Shown here piece after piece: positions 1 through 5,258 of a DNA stretch of 5,919 bases. Each line of letters begins with the position of its first letter. Position 1 is the stretch's first letter. A program made the position numbers and the translations under genes. The stretch spans positions 1 through 5,919 of the forward strand of contig JANWHO010000359.1 of assembly GCA_025450375.1 (NCBI GenBank), given 5' to 3'. The notes under the pieces are model-generated. The model saw nothing but the letters and a program-made list of their open reading frames with translations. It was not told the origin of the DNA and made no database searches. The DNA comes from Chloroflexota bacterium (GTDB lineage: Bacteria > Chloroflexota > UBA5177 > JANWHV01).

Positions 1-323
1 CTCCAGCCGCTTGCCGGGCTACTCAAGGGATCCATATCACGCTCCCGTAGCGATACCCACGCGGTCAGCTGGCGCCGAATCGGCCGGCCACGCTGGCGGC
101 GCCGTCCGCCGGCCCCCTCTCTCGATTCAGTGTAGCGCCGCCGCCCAGGGCACGCCCGCCAACTCGGAAGTCAAGGGCATACCGGTGTTTTGCGATCCAC
201 GCATCCCATGGTTGTGGTAGTCACATGCATCTTTCCGGGAGCGCGAGATTGATCACAAACCCGCGGACCCCGGACCGCCGCGGAGACATGGCTGAGCAAG
301 CGGCAAGCCCCGTCTTTGCTTAA

Positions 324-413
324 CCGCAAAGGATCCCGCTATTTCCAGGAGGTCATGTATAATTATGCATTTATCATGGATCCTGGACGGGTGGATTGAC
401 GGATCCGCAAAGG
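324..413 (+). repeat. Pair of CCGCAAAGG direct repeats flanking the candidate promoter
   Basis: CCGCAAAGG occurs at 324-332 and again at 405-413, 81 bp apart. The first copy runs into GGATCC on its right and the second is preceded by GGATCC on its left, so the flanks are partly mirrored. A third GGATCC lies between them at 378. The pair brackets the TATAAT at 358-363. This could be a regulator or initiator binding pair, but two nine-base copies are modest evidence. Confidence 0.35.
345..386 (+). promoter_or_regulatory. Candidate promoter and operator for the XRE-rep operon
   Basis: A consensus -10 hexamer TATAAT lies at 358-363 in an AT-rich island, about 100 bp before the XRE start codon. 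No good -35 is visible at 16-18 bp spacing, so if this is a promoter it probably needs an activator or is weak. The hexamer is bracketed by an imperfect inverted repeat: CCAGGAGGTCATG at 345-357 and CATGGATCCTGG at 375-386, whose reverse complement is CCAGGATCCATG. A dyad around a -10 is where an autoregulating XRE repressor would be expected to sit. The hexamer and dyad are seen directly; the regulatory role is inferred. Confidence 0.4.
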
Positions 414-460
414 TCAGGATATGCTGTGGGGAATAGGAGACAACGGAGAGGGGCGAGCGG

Positions 461-862
461 GTGGAATCGAGTTTCGGCGCCCTATTGCGAACCTATCGCG
501 AGCGGGCCGGTCTGGCCCAGAACGGATTGGCCCGGGCGAGCGGCGTGAACGTGGGCACGGTGAATCGGCTCGAACGAGGCCAGCGCCTCCCGGCAGGACG
601 CGAGCAGGCCCTGGCCCTGGCCCAAACCCTGGGACTGAACCCTTCCGAGACCAACCGGTTGCTGGCTGCCGCCGGCCTTCCCGCCGAGGGGTTCGGTCCC
701 GAAATTACCAGCCACCCCACGATCCGCGCCCTGGTCGACCTCCTGCAAGACGAGACGATTCCTCGGGCCGATCGGGAGGATCTCCTGGCCACCCTCGAGC
801 GGTATGTGCATCTCGTGGCGCGGGCCAATGGCCGGTCCATCGGAGGTAGCGATGCCGCGTGA
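461..862 (+). CDS. XRE-family (Cro/CI-type) helix-turn-helix regulator
   Basis: A 133-aa cytoplasmic DNA-binding protein. Residues about 6-60 form a canonical XRE domain (GALLRTYRERAGLAQNGLAR, then the recognition region SGVNVGTVNRLERGQRLP). It is followed by LNPSETNRLLAAAGLP, a segment resembling those after the HTH in many actinobacterial and Chloroflexota XRE proteins, and a predicted helical tail (about 85-122) that may dimerise. The GTG at 461 is the first possible start after an in-frame stop at 434 and has a purine-rich ribosome site (GGAGAGGGG, 445-453). It overlaps the downstream replication-protein gene by 11 bp, so the two are almost certainly cotranscribed and translationally coupled. 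By analogy with phage and plasmid modules it probably controls that operon; the target and any effector are inferred. It has no sensor or peptidase domain, so it is not a CI/LexA-type self-cleaving repressor. Confidence 0.85.
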   Translation: MESSFGALLRTYRERAGLAQNGLARASGVNVGTVNRLERGQRLPAGREQALALAQTLGLNPSETNRLLAAAGLPAEGFGPEITSHPTIRALVDLLQDETIPRADREDLLATLERYVHLVARANGRSIGGSDAA

Positions 863-1757
863 CGACGATTTCTCGGCCGGCCCCTATGACCTCGAATCGC
901 CCCCCGATTGGACGGCCTTCCCTGGTCTCTATCCTCCGCTCTATACCCAGACCCCGGACATTTTCTTCGATTGGGTGGCGCCCTTCCTGCCCGAAATCGA
1001 GCTCCGCGTCCTCCTCTACCTGATCCGCCGCACCCTTGGCTTCAAGAAGCAAGGCGATCAGATTACGGTCGAACAGATCGGCGGCGGGATCGTCACCCGC
1101 GAGGGATCCCGCCTGGACTGGGGCGCCAGGCTCGGCGAGCGGAGCGTGCAACGGGCCCTGGCCGGATTGGAAACCAAGGGGCTGATCGAGCGGCATCGCC
1201 AACTCGACCCCGACCGCGGGTGGCGGCCCAGCTACATCCGCCTCCGCCTCTGCGATCAGGACGGGGAAAGCTGGGCCATCCGCGGCCGCGCCCACTCTAC
1301 CCCTGGTGTCTCGTCAGACACCAGGGAGGTGTCCACCCAGACATCACCCAGCCGTCCCAACAGACACCAGGGAGGTGTCCCAGCGGCCACCCCGGATCAC
1401 CGGGAACCTCGTGTCCCACCAGACACCTACAAGAAACAGAGATTACACTACACAGAACAGCAAGAAACAGCCCCCCGTCCCCCCATTCAGGAAACAGGTA
1501 CGGGGGCGCGGCCGGCACCCGATGGATTGTGGGACGCGATCAAAAGAGAGTTGGCGGCGGTGCTGGCCCCAGCGGTCTATCGAGCGCGGGTCGCCTCCAC
1601 CACCCAGATTTCCCATGACGGATCGGTCCTGATCGTGCGCTGCCCCACGGCCGCCGCCGCTCAGTGGATCGAGCGGCAACTGGCTCGAATGATCCGTGAG
1701 ATCGTTTCTGGCCTGGCCGAGGATCCTCCGACTGTTCGCTTCACCGCCCCCGAATAA
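852..1757 (+). CDS. Replication initiator-like protein: O-like winged helix plus DnaA domain I-like C-terminus
   Basis: A 301-aa protein. The ATG at 852 is chosen because GGAGG (842-846) lies 5 bp upstream, inside the end of the XRE gene; in-frame upstream starts lack such a site. Residues about 33-130 (IFFDWVAPFLPEIELRVLLY, RRTLGFKKQGDQIT, then RSVQRALAGLETKGLIERHR) match the winged-helix pattern of phage O-type and plasmid replication proteins. Residues about 148-225 are a Pro/Thr/Gln/Arg-rich, probably disordered linker. Residues 226-298 follow DnaA domain I: LWDAIKRELAAVLAP, then VLIVRCP, QWIERQLARMI and a closing TVRF. In DnaA this domain self-associates and recruits DnaB helicase. The inferred role is to bind an origin through the winged helix and bring in the helicase through the tail, as lambda O and P do together. 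The linker-coding DNA carries iteron-like repeats. There is no AAA+ ATPase domain, so it is not a DnaA itself. A purely regulatory winged-helix protein remains possible. Confidence 0.75.
   Translation: MPRDDDFSAGPYDLESPPDWTAFPGLYPPLYTQTPDIFFDWVAPFLPEIELRVLLYLIRRTLGFKKQGDQITVEQIGGGIVTREGSRLDWGARLGERSVQRALAGLETKGLIERHRQLDPDRGWRPSYIRLRLCDQDGESWAIRGRAHSTPGVSSDTREVSTQTSPSRPNRHQGGVPAATPDHREPRVPPDTYKKQRLHYTEQQETAPRPPIQETGTGARPAPDGLWDAIKRELAAVLAPAVYRARVASTTQISHDGSVLIVRCPTAAAAQWIERQLARMIREIVSGLAEDPPTVRFTAPE
1302..1428. repeat. Iteron-like dyad repeats inside the rep gene (candidate origin)
   Basis: CAGACACCAGGGAGGTGTCC occurs exactly twice (1315-1334 and 1361-1380), with a diverged copy starting CAGACATC at 1338 exactly midway, giving a 23-bp period (starts 1315, 1338, 1361). 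GGTGTC is in the same phase at 1305, 1328 and 1374, with GCCGTC at 1351. Each full copy is a dyad, GACACC-N5-GGTGTC. The left edge adds a 9-bp inverted repeat, CCTGGTGTC (1302-1310) and GACACCAGG (1317-1325). A further unit with the same GTGTC-to-CAGAC spacing of nine lies at 1411-1427, out of phase with the 23-bp series. Because 23 is not a multiple of 3, copies 1, 2 and 3 are read in three different frames (SDTREV in the first, RHQGGV in the third), so selection is on DNA. The initiator's own binding sites are the likeliest explanation; an operator array is the alternative. Confidence 0.75.
1428..1470. other. A-rich, GC-poor tract next to the iterons (candidate unwinding element)
   Basis: By hand count 16 of 43 bases are G or C (about 37 percent), in a gene that is otherwise strongly GC-rich. 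The plus strand is almost pure A/C/G with AAGAAACAG at 1431-1439 and 1462-1470, and a further GAAACAG at 1491-1497. Two C6 runs follow (1471-1476 and 1479-1484). Iterons followed by a purine-rich, easily melted stretch is the layout of lambda-type origins. It is also part of the coding sequence (linker residues about 192-207), so a compositional accident of the linker is the alternative. Confidence 0.45.
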
Positions 1758-1788
1758 GCCAACAGATCCTAGCAGGGGCAGCAAGCCG

Positions 1789-1841
1789 AACTATCCATCC
1801 ATTTACTATGTTTACTAAACATAGTAAATGGATGGATAGTT
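1789..1841. repeat. Perfect 53-bp AT-rich palindrome
   Basis: Arms of 26 bp (1789-1814 and 1816-1841) are perfectly complementary around a single C at 1815; I checked each pair by hand. The flanking bases 1788 and 1842 do not pair. Each arm contains a tandem near-repeat, TTTACTA at 1802-1808 and 1811-1817 on the plus strand. It lies 32 bp after the rep stop codon. No U-run follows on either strand and the stem is AT-rich, so a normal intrinsic terminator is unlikely. It could extrude as a cruciform or fold as a long RNA hairpin. Candidate roles are a single-strand origin, a recombination or resolution site, a binding site for a dimeric protein, or an antisense-RNA stem. Confidence 0.9.
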
Positions 1842-1849
1842 GAATGGAT

Positions 1850-1878
1850 AATATACGTTCAGTAAATTTATCTTACAA
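1850..1878 (-). promoter_or_regulatory. Candidate leftward promoter facing the palindrome
   Basis: Read on the minus strand there is TTGTAA (1878-1873), a 17-bp spacer, and TATATT (1855-1850): four of six and five of six matches to the sigma-70 hexamers. Transcription would begin near 1843, within a few bases of the palindrome's edge at 1841, and would run leftward as antisense to the end of the rep gene. The region is AT-rich, so chance matches are easy. Confidence 0.35.
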
Positions 1879-1900
1879 GTAGGTGACACGCCAAAACGCA

Positions 1901-1934
1901 AAGAGGCCGGTCGCTTGGCAGCGACCGGCCTCTT
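1901..1934 (-). terminator. Rho-independent terminator of the sulfurtransferase gene
   Basis: A perfect 15-bp GC-rich inverted repeat (1901-1915 and 1920-1934, core GAGGCCGGTCGC) surrounds a 4-base loop. On the minus strand it starts 19 bp after the sulfurtransferase stop codon and is followed by TTTGCGTTTT, a broken U-rich tract. The plus-strand exit side lacks a U tract, so it mainly serves the minus strand, although such a stem could also block rightward transcription from the rep operon. Confidence 0.85.
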
Positions 1935-1953
1935 CACGACGTCTCTCCAGTTA

Positions 1954-2832
1954 TCAGTCCTCTACGGGGAGGTCAGGGCGATTGCCCCACTCATTCCAGC
2001 TTCCGTCGTAGTTGGTCAGAGCGGAATACCCAAGCAGGCTCAGGCTGAAAAGGAGCGTGGTCGCCGCCACGCCTCCGTTGCAATAGGCCACCACCTGTCG
2101 CTCTGGCCGCAGCCCCGCCCCCTCGAGCGACGCTCGTAACTCGTGGTCGGCCTTGAAGGTGCCGTTCGCTTCCATGCACAGCTCGCGCGGCACCGAGATC
2201 GCCCCCGGAATGTGGCCACCCCGCGCCCCGCGCCGCACCGCGTTGCTATACTGAGCATCCTCGCGCGCATCGGCCAGGGTGATGCCGGGCTGGCCAAGCA
2301 TGGCCAACACCTGCTCGGCGGTCGCCCGCCATTCGGACTGGATCCGGGGCGTGAATACGGCCCGAGGGTAGCTCTTTACCTCGGTGCTCAGGGGCCTGCC
2401 TTCCGCGCTCCAGCCGCCCAGACCGCCGTTCAGCACCATCGCTTGGTCGTGGCCATAATAGCGGAGCAGCCACCACAGGCGAGTGGCGAATTGGCTGGCG
2501 GGATGGCTGTCGTACGCGACCACCGTGGTTCGGTCGCCGATTCCCAGGCCGCCCAGCAACTCGGCGATCCGATCCGGGGGCGCGGCCTGCGCCGGTACCG
2601 GATCATCGGGATCGACGAGGTCGGTCGTCCAATCCACGAATACCGCGCCCGGCAGGTGACCGACCAGATACGCGTCTCGCAGCCCGGTGTAGACGGCCTT
2701 CTGGGTGCCCTCCTCATCCGTAGTGGTTTTGACCGCCCCCCGCACGTCCACCACCCGGACTCCCGGATCATCCAGATGCCGCGCCAGCCACTCCGGCTCC
2801 GCCAGCCACCGTTCGCGATTCCTCTCTGTCAT
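1954..2832 (-). CDS. sseA: Thiosulfate/3-mercaptopyruvate sulfurtransferase (tandem rhodanese)
   Basis: A 292-aa cytoplasmic protein, the usual length for a two-domain rhodanese. It transfers sulfane sulfur from thiosulfate or 3-mercaptopyruvate to cyanide or thiol acceptors through a cysteine persulfide. The N-terminal, inactive domain (about 10-145) opens with WLARHLDDPGVRVVDVRG and has HLPGAVFVDW; the equivalent of its active loop reads YDSHPASQFATRLWW with no cysteine. The C-terminal domain (about 165-288) has DAREDAQYSN, RGGHIPGAISVP and the catalytic loop CNGGVAA with Cys251, a six-residue loop as in sulfur-handling rhodaneses, followed by the family signature YDGSWNEWG. The loop differs from the CGSGVTA typical of mercaptopyruvate enzymes and the CRKG(V/T)T typical of thiosulfate enzymes, so substrate preference cannot be assigned. 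No signal peptide is visible. The start at 2832 is set by an ideal ribosome site; an upstream in-frame extension to 2910 is basic and atypical. Confidence 0.93.
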   Translation of the reverse strand: MTERNRERWLAEPEWLARHLDDPGVRVVDVRGAVKTTTDEEGTQKAVYTGLRDAYLVGHLPGAVFVDWTTDLVDPDDPVPAQAAPPDRIAELLGGLGIGDRTTVVAYDSHPASQFATRLWWLLRYYGHDQAMVLNGGLGGWSAEGRPLSTEVKSYPRAVFTPRIQSEWRATAEQVLAMLGQPGITLADAREDAQYSNAVRRGARGGHIPGAISVPRELCMEANGTFKADHELRASLEGAGLRPERQVVAYCNGGVAATTLLFSLSLLGYSALTNYDGSWNEWGNRPDLPVED

Positions 2833-2840
2833 GGTTTTCC

Positions 2841-2847
2841 CCTCCTT
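2841..2847 (-). promoter_or_regulatory. Ribosome binding site of the sulfurtransferase gene
   Basis: On the minus strand AAGGAGG lies 8 bases before the ATG at 2832-2830. It decides the start against in-frame ATG codons farther upstream (for example near 2868), which would give a basic N-terminus (MGRRRDRKEGK) and have no comparable site. Confidence 0.85.
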
Positions 2848-3021
2848 TCGGTCCCGTCGCCTCCCCATGGTACCGCGCCGACCCCTGAATCCGACGCGCG
2901 GGAAGCGCACGACTGATCAGGCAGTAGCCGGCGGCGCATTGGGGAGGGCGCGGGATCCGGCGCTGGTGCTCATCGCGAATGCCGTGTGGTTTGGTTCCAG
3001 GCGATCAGTAAAGTCGTCTTC

Positions 3022-4365
3022 TCACACCGCCGCGCGGGTCTCCACCTGGCAAAAGGCGAAGCCATTCTTGCCGCGGCTCTTGGCTAGGTACATGGCGGCA
3101 TCGGCGGCGGCGAGCAAGGTCTCGACATCGTGACCGGCGTCGGGAAAGATGGCAACTCCAACGCTGCTGGTTACGTGTAAGATGCGTTCCTGAGCGACGA
3201 TTGGTCGGGCCAGATCGCGAACAATCGTGCGGGCCACCCGTTCGGCGGCCTCGGTTCCCCGGATGCGCGGGAGCAGGACGGTGAACTCATCACCAGCCAG
3301 CCGAGCCACCATGTCGTCCGCGCGCACGCACTGAGTGATCCGTTCGGCCACAACCTGAAGCAGCAGATCGCCAACCGCGTGACCCATCGTATCGTTGACC
3401 GCCTTGAAGCCGTCCAGGTCCACAAACAGGAGGGCCAGTTGGCCTTGATGACGCCGGGCCTGGCTGATTGCCTGGGCCAGGCGCTGGTGGAATAGGGCCC
3501 GGTTGGGAATGCCGGTGAGCAGATCGTAGTGCGCCAGCTGGGTCAGATAGTCCTCTGCTTGCTTGCGGGCCGTGATGTCGATCAACTGGAGCACGTGATG
3601 GGCTACCTGGCCGCTCTCGTTCTCGATCGAGGATGACGCAATCTGACACCAAATCGCCGCTCCGCCGGCCCGCAGATAGCGGCATTCCACCCCATGGTGG
3701 TCTCGTTCGCGCCCAGCCCGCTGCAGGTAGCGGAGGAGGCGCGGGCGGTCGTCGGGATGGATTAGGTGGGGGAAGGAGCGGCGAAGCAACTCCGCTTCAG
3801 GATAGCCCAGCATGTCGCAGAGGCGGCTGTTGACCCGCACCGCCAGGCCGTCGGCCGCCAGAAGCGCCATCCCCACGGCCGCGTTGCGGAAGGCAGCCCG
3901 GAAGAGTTCCTCGCTTTCACGGAGCGTGCGCAGAGCGGCGCGGGCCCGGGTCGGGGCGGCGCCAAATTGACCGCGAAGCACTTTAAGCGCCCGCCGTTCG
4001 GCCACGATCATCCTGACCAGAGCCAGATCCTCGGCCATGGGCAGGGACAGACAATCGTCGGCCCCACTATCGATGGCGGCAATCAAATCCTTGTGGTTGG
4101 TCTCCTCGGTGAGGACAAGCAGTACGCAATGCGCTCCTTGCGGGAGGGTGCGAATCCGCCGGCAGAGGTCCAGTCCATCCGTGCCTGAGACCGCGCGGCC
4201 GATCAGGACCAGGGGAAAGGCTTCATTCTGGCAGACGCGCCAGGCAATCTCTCCATCGGCGACAGCGTGCACGGCGTGGCCACGCTGCTCCATGAGCCGC
4301 TGGAACAAGTCTCGGGAAGCGCCCTGATTCTCGGCCAGCAGAACCTTCATGCTCCGCCCATTCAT
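3022..4365 (-). CDS. Diguanylate cyclase: degenerate REC, PAS and GGDEF domains
   Basis: A 447-aa soluble protein predicted to make cyclic di-GMP from two GTP. Residues 6-120 are a receiver fold (MKVLLAENQ through GADDCLSLPM), but the phospho-acceptor Asp is Gly56 (LVLIGRAVSGTDG), the acidic pair is E12-N13 and the conserved Lys is Leu108, so it cannot be a normal phospho-receiver. Residues about 150-268 are a PAS/PAC domain ending in the usual DITARKQAE linker. Residues about 275-440 are the GGDEF domain: DLLTGIPNRALF, metal site FVDLDGF (Asp316), NDTMGH, and the signature AGDEF at 357-361. Ala for the first Gly is a known active variant. An intact inhibitory site RADD (348-351) sits five residues before the signature. 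There is no EAL domain and no membrane segment. M1 (4365) and M6 (4350) are both possible starts; neither has a good ribosome site. The gene lies 102 bp after the GntR gene on the same strand. The cue sensed by PAS is unknown. Confidence 0.93.
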   Translation of the reverse strand: MNGRSMKVLLAENQGASRDLFQRLMEQRGHAVHAVADGEIAWRVCQNEAFPLVLIGRAVSGTDGLDLCRRIRTLPQGAHCVLLVLTEETNHKDLIAAIDSGADDCLSLPMAEDLALVRMIVAERRALKVLRGQFGAAPTRARAALRTLRESEELFRAAFRNAAVGMALLAADGLAVRVNSRLCDMLGYPEAELLRRSFPHLIHPDDRPRLLRYLQRAGRERDHHGVECRYLRAGGAAIWCQIASSSIENESGQVAHHVLQLIDITARKQAEDYLTQLAHYDLLTGIPNRALFHQRLAQAISQARRHQGQLALLFVDLDGFKAVNDTMGHAVGDLLLQVVAERITQCVRADDMVARLAGDEFTVLLPRIRGTEAAERVARTIVRDLARPIVAQERILHVTSSVGVAIFPDAGHDVETLLAAADAAMYLAKSRGKNGFAFCQVETRAAV

Positions 4366-4443
4366 CTCGGGAAAGTCCAGCGGTCAAGATAGCCTCGCGT
4401 GCTTGCAGTATGCCCACGATAGGCATCCTACCCCAAGATGAAT

Positions 4444-4452
4444 TGTGGATAA
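4444..4452 (-). promoter_or_regulatory. Isolated consensus DnaA box
   Basis: The minus strand reads TTATCCACA, identical to the high-affinity DnaA box consensus. It lies in the 102-bp gap between the GntR stop and the GGDEF start. No second perfect box was found in the window, so this is not an origin cluster. It could regulate the GGDEF gene, titrate DnaA, or be chance. Confidence 0.45.
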
Positions 4453-4467
4453 CGCGAAAAAAGCTCT

Positions 4468-5196
4468 CTAGGTTGGGCGGCACTCGACCAAAAAGCGATA
4501 CCGGTCGGCCCGATAGTGAGTTTCCGCGTACTCAAGCACGCCGCGATCCCTCCCGAAGCCGCTGCGTTCCACGCGCAGGATGGGCGACCCGCTCGGGAGA
4601 GCCAGGAGAGCGGCAATCTCATCCTCCGCCGGCGCCATCTCAATCGCGGTTTCCGTACCGTGGATGCGGCAGCCACAGGCCGCGGCGAGCATAGTATGAA
4701 GGGACAGATCCTCAAGCGCGCACCCTTCGATGGAAGGAAGGTGGGCCGCGGCTACATACGAGGTGACCACCAGGACGGGTTCCCCCCGCACCTTGCCGCG
4801 TCTCCGCGCCATCACCACCGGCGAGCGAAGTGGCACCCCAAGACGAGCGGCGACCGCCGGATCGGCCAAAACGCGCTCCAGCCGCAGCACCTCCAGGACG
4901 ACCGGCTGGTCCGTGGCGAGCTCGGCGCCGGTAGCTCCGTGGAGCACGTTCATCTTCTCCACCACCTTCCGCCGGCGCACAAAGGTACCGCGGCTCTTGT
5001 ACCGGTCCAGATATCCCTGGTGCGCCAGATCGGCGAGGGCCTGGCGGATCGGCGCCAAGCTGATCCCCAACTGGGCCGCGTATTCGCGTTCGGTACTGAG
5101 GCGGGCACCCGGAGCGAGCGTGCCGGAGGTGATTTGGTCGAGGAGCAAGCGCTTGAACTGATGATGAAGGGGCACGGCGCTCCGACGGTCCACCAT
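4468..5196 (-). CDS. GntR-family transcriptional regulator with UTRA effector domain (HutC subfamily)
   Basis: A 242-aa regulator. Residues about 9-75 are a GntR winged helix-turn-helix: PLHHQFKRLLLDQITSGTLA, PGARLSTEREYAAQLGIS, RQALADLAHQGYLDRYKSRG and TFV. Residues about 93-238 are a UTRA ligand-binding domain with its usual closing pattern VLEYAETHYRADRYRFLVE. UTRA domains bind small metabolites such as sugar phosphates, amino sugars or histidine-pathway compounds; nothing here fixes the ligand and no catabolic or transport genes adjoin it. An AGGAG (5212-5208) precedes both a GTG at 5199 (8 bases) and the ATG at 5196 (11 bases); either may be used, and the ATG is annotated. The long upstream extension to 5352 lacks a ribosome site and is unlike the family. 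A well-placed promoter lies just upstream. The adjacent GGDEF gene may be cotranscribed or regulated by it (inferred). Confidence 0.92.
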   Translation of the reverse strand: MVDRRSAVPLHHQFKRLLLDQITSGTLAPGARLSTEREYAAQLGISLAPIRQALADLAHQGYLDRYKSRGTFVRRRKVVEKMNVLHGATGAELATDQPVVLEVLRLERVLADPAVAARLGVPLRSPVVMARRRGKVRGEPVLVVTSYVAAAHLPSIEGCALEDLSLHTMLAAACGCRIHGTETAIEMAPAEDEIAALLALPSGSPILRVERSGFGRDRGVLEYAETHYRADRYRFLVECRPT

Positions 5197-5229
5197 CACA
5201 GCGGCATCTCCTGACCGATAATCCACTTG

Positions 5230-5258
5230 ATTATAAGGAAAAGAGCCAGGAATGCCTA
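5230..5258 (-). promoter_or_regulatory. Candidate sigma-70 promoter of the GntR gene
   Basis: On the minus strand TAGGCA (5258-5253), a 17-bp spacer and a perfect TATAAT (5235-5230) give a start near 5223 and a leader of about 27 bases that includes the AGGAG ribosome site. A CCTATAGG palindrome (5255-5262) overlaps the -35, which is a plausible position for autoregulation by the GntR protein. Confidence 0.6.

Larger units (their letters stand above)
1..460. other. Gene-free leader region upstream of the XRE gene
   Basis: I see no convincing gene here. A frame stays open from the left edge to about 220, but its Ser/Ala/Pro/Gly-rich translation shows no motif and no good ribosome site, so at most it could be the tail of a gene entering from the left. 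I found no tRNA-like T-arm on either strand. What can be seen is a cluster of GGATCC palindromes (28, 331, 378 and 401), a nine-base direct repeat CCGCAAAGG (324-332 and 405-413), a small dyad CTTTGC/GCAAAG (314-319 and 326-331), and an AT-rich island at about 355-375 holding a TATAAT. The right-hand part looks like the control region of the XRE-rep operon. Confidence 0.5.

Noticed and set aside
11..220. Plus-strand open frame of 69 codons from a TTG
   Set aside because: No ribosome site, low-complexity translation and no motif; it is open from the window edge and fits chance in GC-rich DNA.
288..323. Eleven-codon ORF (MAEQAASPVFA) before a small hairpin, as a leader peptide
   Set aside because: GGAG is only two bases from the ATG, there is no run of regulatory codons, and the hairpin at 314-331 is short with no U tract.
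1302..1428. CRISPR-like repeats
   Set aside because: The units abut with no distinct spacers, are dyads, lie inside a coding gene and have no cas gene nearby.
1789..1841. The palindrome as an intrinsic terminator of the rep operon
   Set aside because: AT-rich stem, almost no loop and no U run after it on either strand.
2143..2916. Long plus-strand open frame of 257 codons
   Set aside because: It is the shadow of the sulfurtransferase gene, which has clear motifs and a ribosome site on the other strand.
3766..4188. Plus-strand open frame of 140 codons
   Set aside because: It is the antisense shadow of the REC-PAS part of the cyclase gene.
4457..4462. Six-T run on the minus strand after the GntR stop as a terminator
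   Set aside because: No stable stem precedes it, so readthrough into the cyclase gene is possible.
5219..5227. Second DnaA box (TAATCCACT)
   Set aside because: Two mismatches from consensus and isolated; it overlaps the start region of the GntR promoter.
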